Shown: one piece after another, positions 5,427-10,944 of the stretch | How positions within the stretch are numbered: the stretch's first letter is position 1 | Layout: each line of letters begins with the position of its first letter | Source of the DNA: Flavobacteriaceae bacterium | Lineage (GTDB): Bacteria; Bacteroidota; Bacteroidia; Flavobacteriales; Flavobacteriaceae | DNA length: 10,944 nt | Direction of reading: 5' to 3' | NCBI GenBank assembly: GCA_023145595.1 | Contig: JAGLDM010000403.1 | Location: forward strand, 1 to 10,944 | Notes under the pieces: model-generated | What the model was told of the DNA's origin: nothing | The model's input: the letters and a program-made list of their open reading frames with translations, nothing else | Database searches by the model: none | Position numbers and translations under genes: made by a program

Positions 5427-6494
5427 TTGAGTAACTTTGTTTTAAATATACTACTAAAATCATCATCGTTGAAAGTAATTTATATCAAGCAAAGGGTTAT
5501 TCTTGCTATTTCTAGTTTAGTTTCACTTCTCGTTAGTGCTCCTAGAATTTTGTCATTTTATGATATTACACATCAGGCAAATAATTCTTTTTCTGAAAGT
5601 TCTTATTTAGATATTATTGTTCGTTTTCTTTTCATTTTTAGTTTTTCATGGCTTATTCTTCAATATAATTCTAATTGGATACACCATATTTTGTTTAAAT
5701 ATAATTGGAAAAGGATCGTGTTTGCGATTATTTCTAATGGTGCTTTATCAACTTTTGCTACAAGTTTATTGTTGTTTACGTATCCGTTAATTGTAGGGCA
5801 AGAGATACATGATTTCGAGGAAGGGTTGTTCTATTTTATTTATATGGTGGTTGCCTCAGTTTTGTTTTTTATATCCGGAATTTTAAGATTTCAAATTATA
5901 CACAAGCAAGATATTATAGAAAAAGATCAACTTAGACAAGAAAGTTTAGAGAATGAGTTGAGGGCACTAAAAAATCAGATCAACCCTCATTTTTTATTCA
6001 ATTCATTAAATTCACTTAATTCTTTGGTGAGGGAAAATGATGCTGCAACAAAATTCATTAACAAGTTATCTTTTGCGTACCGTTATATTTTAAAGAATGG
6101 CGATCAGAATTTGGTGTTGTTGGAGGAAGAAGTGCAGTTTTTAGAAAGTTATATTTATTTAATAAATACAAGGTATCGCGATCGAGTTGTTATAGATGTT
6201 CAGATTGATAAAAACGTACTTTCTAAAAAAATTCCACCTTCAGGAATTCAGACATTGGTGGAAAATGCAGTGAAGCATAATGAAATTTCTCAAAGCCATC
6301 CCTTACTTGTAAAAGTATATATCGATAATGAATTTATTTGTGTTGAAAATAAGATTCGATTGCGAAAAACGCTAGCTGAAGGTACGGGAAACGGCTTGTC
6401 TAATTTAGACAAGCGTTATTATTTGTTGAAGAAGAAACATATATCAATTAGTGATGAAAATGGAATTTTCAAAGTAAAATACGAACTAATTTAA
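5427..6494 (+). CDS. Sensor histidine kinase, LytS/YesM-type (His_kinase family), 4 TM
   Basis: This is a membrane sensor kinase of up to 355 aa that should phosphorylate the regulator encoded 11 nt downstream. Four hydrophobic helices (about 23-39, 63-80, 97-120, 134-155) form the input domain, with only short loops outside the membrane. A charged coiled-coil linker (157-183) leads to the His box QINPHFLFNSLNSL with phosphoacceptor His188. The ATP-binding part has the N box QTLVENAVKHN (275-285) and the glycine-rich GTGNGLSNLDKRYY (319-332). No ATG is available before about residue 140. The outermost start is TTG 5427; TTG 5469 (giving MKVIYIKQR, 341 aa) is an equally good or better choice, because a -7 box lies at 5432-5439. 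The stimulus is unknown. Confidence 0.9.
   Translation: MSNFVLNILLKSSSLKVIYIKQRVILAISSLVSLLVSAPRILSFYDITHQANNSFSESSYLDIIVRFLFIFSFSWLILQYNSNWIHHILFKYNWKRIVFAIISNGALSTFATSLLLFTYPLIVGQEIHDFEEGLFYFIYMVVASVLFFISGILRFQIIHKQDIIEKDQLRQESLENELRALKNQINPHFLFNSLNSLNSLVRENDAATKFINKLSFAYRYILKNGDQNLVLLEEEVQFLESYIYLINTRYRDRVVIDVQIDKNVLSKKIPPSGIQTLVENAVKHNEISQSHPLLVKVYIDNEFICVENKIRLRKTLAEGTGNGLSNLDKRYYLLKKKHISISDENGIFKVKYELI
5432..5439 (+). promoter_or_regulatory. -7 box TAACTTTG near the kinase start
   Basis: This is an exact TAnnTTTG match just after the micro-ORF terminator. It would start transcription near 5446, which is compatible with a kinase start at TTG 5469 but not at TTG 5427. No -33 TTG is at the normal distance, so it could be a chance match in A/T-rich DNA. 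Confidence 0.35.
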
Positions 6495-6505
6495 GATAGA
6501 ATTAT

Positions 6506-7264
6506 ATGAAAGTAATATTAGTTGAAGATGAAATAGCCGCAAGTGATAATTTAACTTATTTATTGAATAAGATAGATCCATCAATTGAAATTATTAACGT
6601 AATTGATTCTGTAAGTGGTGCTATTGATGTTTTATCAAAACCTCATGAAGCCGAACTTATTTTTATGGATATTCATTTGGCAGACGGAATTTCTTTCGAG
6701 ATTTTTGAAAAGGTTCAGATTAATGTTCCAGTTATTTTTACGACTGCTTATGATCAATATGCTTTAAAGGCGTTTAAAGTAAATAGTATAGATTATTTGC
6801 TAAAGCCAATTGTTAAAGATGAACTTTCAGTTGCGCTCGAGCAATTCAAAAGTCGGACGAAGGCAACGGATGTGGATGGTCAGTTAAAAGGATTGTTATC
6901 TTTGATTGAAACATCGAAAAAGACCTATAAATCGACTTATTTAGTTCATTTTAAAAATGAACTACGACCTATAAAAACACAAGATTTCGCTTATTTCTAT
7001 ATCGACTCCGGACTTGTAAAGGGGAAAACTTTTAAAAATGAAGCCTATACGTTAGATAAAAAGTTGGAAGATTTGGAAGAAGAATTGAATCCGAATATAT
7101 TCTATAGAGCGAACCGACAATTTATTATAAACAAGGAAGCCATTGAATCAATTTCTTTTTATTTTAATGGAAAATTGACTGTAAAAGTAGAACCTCCCTC
7201 GACCGAACGTATTGTTGTAAGTAAAGCGAAAGCCACAGAATTGAAGGGCTGGATGAATTCGTAA
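6506..7264 (+). CDS. LytTR-family response regulator
   Basis: This 252-aa cytoplasmic transcription regulator pairs with the kinase encoded just upstream. Residues 1-115 are a receiver domain with the acidic pocket Glu7-Asp8, phosphoacceptor Asp55 (in LIFMDIHL), the switch region VIFTTAYDQYALKAF (76-90) and Lys100 in DYLLKP. Residues about 140-250 are a LytTR DNA-binding domain, recognisable from FYRANRQFIINKEAI (199-213) and the preceding FYIDSGLVKGKTF. Members of this family bind pairs of 9-bp direct repeats on one DNA face, and a repeat of that form is present at 4879-4908 ahead of the micro-ORFs. ATG 6506 is the natural start. It is the last gene of the kinase/regulator operon. The target genes are otherwise unknown. 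Confidence 0.95.
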   Translation: MKVILVEDEIAASDNLTYLLNKIDPSIEIINVIDSVSGAIDVLSKPHEAELIFMDIHLADGISFEIFEKVQINVPVIFTTAYDQYALKAFKVNSIDYLLKPIVKDELSVALEQFKSRTKATDVDGQLKGLLSLIETSKKTYKSTYLVHFKNELRPIKTQDFAYFYIDSGLVKGKTFKNEAYTLDKKLEDLEEELNPNIFYRANRQFIINKEAIESISFYFNGKLTVKVEPPSTERIVVSKAKATELKGWMNS

Positions 7265-7438
7265 AGTATTAGATAAACTTATTTTTTTAGTTAACAGACT
7301 CTAAAACAGGAGTTATTCACAGGTTTGGGTATGTAAATTGCATGATGAGAAAAATTTAACAGTTTTTATAAAAATTCGTAAGCATTCGTGAAACCCGTGT
7401 CACAATATATAAGGATGAGTTTGCCCTGCATGTGCGAC

Positions 7439-8365
7439 CTACTCTTTTAAGAATTGAATATTGCGCTTTAAACCCGCATATTTTGTTCTTTTAACAGGCG
7501 ATTTTTTGAACACCTTTTTAAACACATCTTCCGTAATCTCCTGCCAGTCACCTTTTGTCATGGATAACAAATCTGGATGAGGATTAAATAATGGCTCTAA
7601 ATGAGGTTTTGAAAAACGGTTCCACGGACAAACATCTTGGCAGATATCACAACCAAACATCCAATCTTCAAATTTACCTTTGACGCTAACTGGAATTTCA
7701 TTTTTTAATTCAATAGTAAAATATGAAATACACTTACTTCCGTTTACTGTGTTGTTTGGAAGTATTGCACCCGTCGGACAAGCATCAATACATTTTGTGC
7801 AAGTTCCACAATGATCTGTTTGAAAAGGATTATCATAATCTAAGTCCAAATCAATAATTAATTCTGATAAAAAAAAGAATGAACCCTGTTCTTTTTGAAT
7901 AAGTAAAGAGTGCTTTCCTGCCCAACCAATTCCAGATTTTTCTGCCCAAGCGCGTTCCATCACAGGTGCAGAATCTACAAAGGCGCGTCCATCAATCTCT
8001 CCTATTTCATTTTGAATGAATTGATACAGTTCTTTTAATTTAGATTTTATCACATGATGGTAATCGTACCCATACGCATACTTCGCCAATTTATAGGAGT
8101 CCTTTTTTTGAATTTTTTCTGGAAAATAATTAAACGAAAGAGAAATTACAGATTTAGCACCATCCACCAACAACTTCGGATCTAATCGCTTGTCAAAGTA
8201 GTTTTCGAGATAATTCATCTCACCTTGATATTTGTTTTTAAGCCAGCCTTCCAATCTTGGAGCTTCTTTTTCTAGAAAAGTTGCTTTGGCTATTCCGCAT
8301 GCCGAAAAGCCAAGCCTCAAAGCTTCGTTTTTAATTAATTGAGAATAGTTACTTGCTAAATTCAC
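7439..8365 (-). CDS. queG: Epoxyqueuosine reductase, short form
   Basis: This 308-aa enzyme performs the last step of tRNA queuosine synthesis, reducing epoxyqueuosine in the anticodon wobble position to queuosine, using a cobalamin cofactor and two 4Fe-4S clusters. The N-terminal catalytic domain carries [20 protein letters not shown] (129-148), with Asp131 at the place of the catalytic Asp. The ferredoxin-like part has [12 protein letters not shown] (186-197), Cys212 in KCISYF, and [13 protein letters not shown] (239-251), giving all eight cluster cysteines. It lacks the C-terminal HEAT-like extension of the 379-aa E. coli enzyme, as is usual in this phylum. The start is GTG at 8365, supported by the promoter at 8380-8412, which leaves a leader of only a few bases. 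Confidence 0.95.
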   Translation of the reverse strand: MNLASNYSQLIKNEALRLGFSACGIAKATFLEKEAPRLEGWLKNKYQGEMNYLENYFDKRLDPKLLVDGAKSVISLSFNYFPEKIQKKDSYKLAKYAYGYDYHHVIKSKLKELYQFIQNEIGEIDGRAFVDSAPVMERAWAEKSGIGWAGKHSLLIQKEQGSFFFLSELIIDLDLDYDNPFQTDHCGTCTKCIDACPTGAILPNNTVNGSKCISYFTIELKNEIPVSVKGKFEDWMFGCDICQDVCPWNRFSKPHLEPLFNPHPDLLSMTKGDWQEITEDVFKKVFKKSPVKRTKYAGLKRNIQFLKE

Positions 8366-8379
8366 AGCTTTATTTCGTT

Positions 8380-8412
8380 CAAATATACTTAAAAATGGCT
8401 ATTTTTATCAAA
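8380..8412 (-). promoter_or_regulatory. Promoter of queG
   Basis: On the minus strand the -33 TTTG (8409-8412), a 21-nt spacer and the -7 TATATTTG (8380-8387) form a full Bacteroidota-type promoter. Its spacer length equals that of the carbonic anhydrase promoter. It overlaps the region just upstream of moaD and fixes the queG start at the GTG codon. Confidence 0.6.
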
Positions 8413-8421
8413 ATTTTTTTA

Positions 8422-8664
8422 ATGAAAATTGAAGTTTTATTTTTCGGAATTACAGCAGATTTAATCGGAGAAAAGGCTATATCCTTTGATGTTTCAGAAG
8501 AAATGACCATAAAAGACATTAAAGAAAAACTTTTAAAAACCTATCCTAAATTAGTGCCGCATCAAAGTTTTACTATGGCTCTAAATATGGAATACGCTGA
8601 AGGAAATAACCTTGTTAAAAACGGAGACGCCATTGCGCTCATACCACCAGTGAGCGGTGGTTAA
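8422..8664 (+). CDS. moaD: Molybdopterin synthase small subunit (MoaD)
   Basis: This 80-aa ubiquitin-like sulfur carrier would be adenylated and thiocarboxylated at its C-terminal Gly-Gly and, with MoaE, donate sulfur to make molybdopterin. Visible features are the start MKIEVLFFGITADLIGE, the LKTYPKL region (about 34-40), and the family-typical ending IALIPPVSGG, which fits MoaD rather than ThiS. The frame is open further upstream (to 8353), including an ATG at 8395, but ATG 8422 gives the normal MoaD length and N-terminus. No other molybdenum cofactor gene is in the window. It starts divergently from queG with overlapping control DNA and ends 3 bp from the rnhA stop. Confidence 0.92.
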   Translation: MKIEVLFFGITADLIGEKAISFDVSEEMTIKDIKEKLLKTYPKLVPHQSFTMALNMEYAEGNNLVKNGDAIALIPPVSGG

Positions 8665-8667
8665 AAC

Positions 8668-9150
8668 TTAAAATAATTTCTTAGGCTTTTTCACATAGCC
8701 TTCATCAATTTTAAGTTCCTTCATTTTCGTTCCGGCAACTGCCAATTGATCACATCGCTCGTTTTGTGGATGGTTATTATGTCCCTTCACCCATTTTAAT
8801 TTGACATTATGTTTTTTGTATTGAATTAAAAATCGCTTCCACAAGTCTGTGTTTTTTACATCTTTAAATCGCTTTTTTTGCCAACCCAAAATCCAGTTTT
8901 TCTCCACGGCATTTACCACATATTTAGAATCTGAAATAACAGTAATTTCTACAGTATCCATTTTAATTTTCTCTAAGGCTACAATAACAGCAAGCAATTC
9001 CATTCTATTGTTGGTCGTTAGTTGAAATCCGTCAAAAAATTCCTTTTTATACGGTTTTCCTACCCATTCCATTACAATGCCATAACCGCCCTTACCAGGA
9101 TTGCCGCTACAAGCACCATCTGTATATATGTGTATTTGTTCTTTACTCAT
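8668..9150 (-). CDS. rnhA: Ribonuclease HI
   Basis: This 160-aa cytoplasmic enzyme cuts the RNA strand of RNA-DNA hybrids, removing R-loops and primers. The four metal-binding acids are Asp11 (in YTDGACSGNPGKGG, 9-22), Glu51 (in TTNNRMELLAV, 45-55), Asp74 (in VISDSKYV) and Asp134 (in NERCDQLA). The catalytic-loop His124 is in VKGHNNHPQNE. A basic WILGWQKKRF segment (86-95) matches the substrate-binding protrusion. It is complete and of normal length. Its start overlaps the end of purN by 8 bp, so it is translated from the purN mRNA. It converges on moaD with a 3-bp gap and no visible terminator between. Confidence 0.96.
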   Translation of the reverse strand: MSKEQIHIYTDGACSGNPGKGGYGIVMEWVGKPYKKEFFDGFQLTTNNRMELLAVIVALEKIKMDTVEITVISDSKYVVNAVEKNWILGWQKKRFKDVKNTDLWKRFLIQYKKHNVKLKWVKGHNNHPQNERCDQLAVAGTKMKELKIDEGYVKKPKKLF

Positions 9151-9712
9151 TATTTAGTAGAATATTTTCAATCACCTTCGGAAAGTTGTTCTGCTCCAAT
9201 TCATGAATTTTTGCAGCTACATCATCTGGAGTGTCAGAAAGTTCTAGTGCTGTCTTTGCCTGAAAAATGATAGTTCCTTCATCATAATTTTCATTTACAT
9301 AATGGATGGTGATCCCGGTTTCCTTCTCTTTATTAGCCACCACTGCTTTATGAACATTCATTCCGAACATTCCTTTTCCTCCATATTTTGGTAGTAATGC
9401 GGGGTGAATATTTATAATTTTATTTGGAAACGCCCGTGTTATATGGTCTGGAACTCTCCACAAAAATCCGGCTAAAACAATAAAATCTGCTTCTTTCTCT
9501 AAAAAGGAAAGCAATTTTGCTTCATCGTTGAATTCTGTTCTATCAAAAACAAGACTTTTTATTTTTAATCGATTTGCACGTTCTAAAACTTTAGCCTTTT
9601 TATTGTTCGTTAACACATAAGACACTTCAACATCTTTGCTTTTTGAAAAATAATCACATATGTTTTCTGCATTGGAGCCTGAGCCTGAGGCAAATATTAC
9701 AATTCGTATCAT
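9143..9712 (-). CDS. purN: Phosphoribosylglycinamide formyltransferase (GAR transformylase)
   Basis: This 189-aa enzyme carries out the third step of de novo purine synthesis, moving a formyl group from 10-formyltetrahydrofolate to glycinamide ribonucleotide. The phosphate-binding loop is FASGSGSNAENI (7-18). The catalytic residues are Asn101 and His103 in NIHPALLPKYGG (101-112) and Asp144 in HYVNENYDEGTIIFQ (137-151). The length and the GGKGMFGMNVHKAVV loop are as in Bacteroidota enzymes. It is the first gene of a two-gene unit with rnhA (8-bp overlap) and starts divergently from acpP across 179 bp. I see no exact TAnnTTTG box on its strand in that gap. Confidence 0.96.
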   Translation of the reverse strand: MIRIVIFASGSGSNAENICDYFSKSKDVEVSYVLTNNKKAKVLERANRLKIKSLVFDRTEFNDEAKLLSFLEKEADFIVLAGFLWRVPDHITRAFPNKIINIHPALLPKYGGKGMFGMNVHKAVVANKEKETGITIHYVNENYDEGTIIFQAKTALELSDTPDDVAAKIHELEQNNFPKVIENILLNNE

Positions 9713-9852
9713 CTAAACATCAATTTTATACATAGAGCAAAAAAAAGAATAATTATTAACAATTACGAAGAAAACTTTCAAAAATTCGACTATTTTTTAC
9801 TTTAGTTGTTCATTTTATACCTTGTAAATTATAGTAAACAAAATAAGTTGTT

Positions 9853-9860
9853 TATTTTTG
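9853..9860 (+). promoter_or_regulatory. -7 box TATTTTTG before acpP
   Basis: This exact TAnnTTTG match ends 31 nt before the acpP ATG, giving a leader of about 25 nt. The nearest TTG upstream (9822-9824) is 28 nt away, longer than the usual spacer, so the -33 element is unclear. Confidence 0.55.
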
Positions 9861-9891
9861 CCCCGAATTTAAATTTTAAAATTAGAAAATT

Positions 9892-10125
9892 ATGTCAGAC
9901 ATTGCATCAAGAGTAAAAGCTATCATCGTAGATAAATTAGGCGTTGACGAAAATGAAGTAACCGTTGAAGCTAGCTTCACTAATGATTTAGGAGCAGATT
10001 CGCTTGACACTGTTGAGTTAATCATGGAATTCGAAAAAGAATTTGATATTCAAATTCCAGACGATCAAGCTGAAAACATTGGAACTGTTGGTCAGGCTAT
10101 TACTTATATAGAAGGAGCACAGTAA
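9892..10125 (+). CDS. acpP: Acyl carrier protein
   Basis: This 77-aa acidic four-helix protein carries growing fatty-acid chains on a phosphopantetheine arm. The attachment residue is Ser37 in [15 protein letters not shown] (34-48), the standard ACP recognition helix. The N-terminal [18 protein letters not shown] and C-terminal [16 protein letters not shown] are typical. It is complete and very acidic. It is followed after 73 nt by fabF, the usual partner, with a terminator-like hairpin between them that should make acpP mRNA more abundant than fabF mRNA. Confidence 0.97.
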   Translation: MSDIASRVKAIIVDKLGVDENEVTVEASFTNDLGADSLDTVELIMEFEKEFDIQIPDDQAENIGTVGQAITYIEGAQ

Positions 10126-10140
10126 TCTAAAGAATAAACA

Positions 10141-10179
10141 TGCTACGGATTCAATCTCTGAATTCGTAGTGGTTTTTTT
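10141..10179 (+). terminator. Terminator/attenuator between acpP and fabF
   Basis: An 11-bp stem with one G-U pair (10143-10153 with 10159-10169) closes over a 5-nt loop at 10154-10158, can extend by two G-U pairs, and is followed by seven T (10173-10179). The next gene starts 20 nt later on the same strand, so partial termination is likely. Confidence 0.8.
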
Positions 10180-10198
10180 AATTATTAAATCATTCATT

Positions 10199-10944
10199 AT
10201 GGAGTTAAAAAGAGTTGTTGTAACGGGCTTAGGAGCCTTAACACCTATTGGTAACAATGTTGAAGAATATTGGGACGGATTGATAAATGGTGTTAGCGGA
10301 GCTGCACCTATCACTCATTTTGATGCCGGAAAATTCAAAACTCGCTTTGCATGTGAGGTTAAGAATTTTAATGTGACTGATTTCATCAACAGAAAAGACG
10401 CACGGAAAATGGATAGATTCACGCAGTATGCCATGGTTGCTGCAGATGAAGCCATTGAAGATGCTAAAATTACAAAAGATACGGTAAGTCCAGATAGAAT
10501 TGGAGTTATTTGGGGTGCAGGAATTGGTGGTCTTGAAACTTTTCAAAATGAAGTTTTAAATTTTGCTGCTGGTGATGGAACTCCGAGATTCAATCCTTTC
10601 TTTATTCCGAAAATGATTGCAGATATAGCCCCTGGGTTTATCTCTATCAAACACGGTTTTAGAGGTCCTAATTTCACAACAGTTTCTGCATGTGCATCTT
10701 CTGCAAATGCAATTATAGATGCATTTAATTACATTAGATTAGGGCACGCAGATATGTTTGTTACTGGCGGCTCTGAAGCCGCTATAGCTATTGCAGGTAT
10801 GGGAGGGTTTGGTGCCTTGCATGCGATATCAGCAAGAAATGATGATCCTAAATCTGCATCTAGACCTTTTGACGCAAATAGAGATGGTTTTGTTTTGGGT
10901 GAAGGAGCTGGTGCTTTGATCCTTGAAGAATATGAACATGCTAT
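10199..10944 (+). CDS. fabF: Beta-ketoacyl-ACP synthase II (5' part)
   Basis: These are the first 248 codons of a condensing enzyme that elongates acyl-ACP with malonyl-ACP in fatty-acid synthesis; the gene runs off the right edge (full length is normally about 415 aa). The start MELKRVVVTGLGALTPIGN is the canonical KAS II N-terminus. The nucleophile is Cys165 in TVSACASSANAI (161-172), preceded by KHGFRGPNFT. GTPRFNPFFIPKMIADIAP (127-145) and PFDANRDGFVLGEGAGAL (223-240) are the usual FabF blocks. The catalytic histidines lie beyond the window. It receives substrates from ACP, encoded just upstream, and is separated from it by the attenuator hairpin. Confidence 0.96.
   Translation, partial: MELKRVVVTGLGALTPIGNNVEEYWDGLINGVSGAAPITHFDAGKFKTRFACEVKNFNVTDFINRKDARKMDRFTQYAMVAADEAIEDAKITKDTVSPDRIGVIWGAGIGGLETFQNEVLNFAAGDGTPRFNPFFIPKMIADIAPGFISIKHGFRGPNFTTVSACASSANAIIDAFNYIRLGHADMFVTGGSEAAIAIAGMGGFGALHAISARNDDPKSASRPFDANRDGFVLGEGAGALILEEYEHA

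Noticed and set aside
7287..7317. Second AGTT pair (AGTTA at 7289 and 7311, 22-bp period) after the regulator gene as another LytTR site
   Set aside because: Only five bases are shared, the flanks do not match, the half-sites fit the pattern poorly, and there is no promoter or downstream gene on that strand.
8353..8421. Longer MoaD N-terminus from 8353 or ATG 8395
   Set aside because: It would add a hydrophobic stretch not found in MoaD, and it overlaps the queG promoter.
1..10944. CRISPR array, tRNA, rRNA, insertion sequence or phage attachment site
   Set aside because: No regular spaced repeats, cloverleaf, rRNA-like sequence, transposase or recombinase was seen on either strand.

Overview
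The window looks like the chromosome of a member of the Bacteroidota, most likely Flavobacteriia. The evidence is the low GC content, near absence of Shine-Dalgarno sequences, repeated TAnnTTTG -7 boxes (the Bacteroidota sigma promoter form), the rpsF-rpsR-rplI plus small conserved protein arrangement, short-form QueG, and protein sequences of flavobacterial type. I see no rRNA, tRNA, CRISPR array, insertion sequence or phage gene. Most of the window is ordinary core genome.

Left part (1-2344, all + strand): the 3' end of rpsF, then rpsR and rplI in a tight ribosomal operon closed by a strong terminator. A DUF6495-like small protein and a TrmH-type tRNA 2'-O-ribose methyltransferase follow. 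A 25-nt intergenic repeat and a terminator-like hairpin occur before each of these last two genes.

Middle-left (2372-4743, - strand): a beta-carbonic anhydrase followed by an MsbA-like ABC exporter. They may be co-transcribed from a well-formed promoter at 4789-4821.

Middle (4744-7264, + strand): this is the most interesting part. A 683-bp stretch holds two tandem micro-ORFs of 31 and 44 codons, which may be real genes, and a clear terminator. Next come a 4-TM LytS/YesM-type histidine kinase and a LytTR response regulator. Upstream of the micro-ORFs is an imperfect direct repeat with an exact 21-bp period, each copy carrying a LytTR-like AGTT core. It lies just upstream of a -7 box that lacks a -33 element. 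I infer that the regulator may directly activate the micro-ORF transcript, giving a compact kinase/regulator/micropeptide cassette. This is a hypothesis from sequence alone.

Right part (7439-10944): queG (-) and moaD (+) are divergent with overlapping control regions. rnhA and purN (-) overlap by 8 bp and face moaD. On the + strand, acpP (fatty-acid acyl carrier protein) is followed by a terminator-like attenuator and then by fabF, which runs off the right edge.
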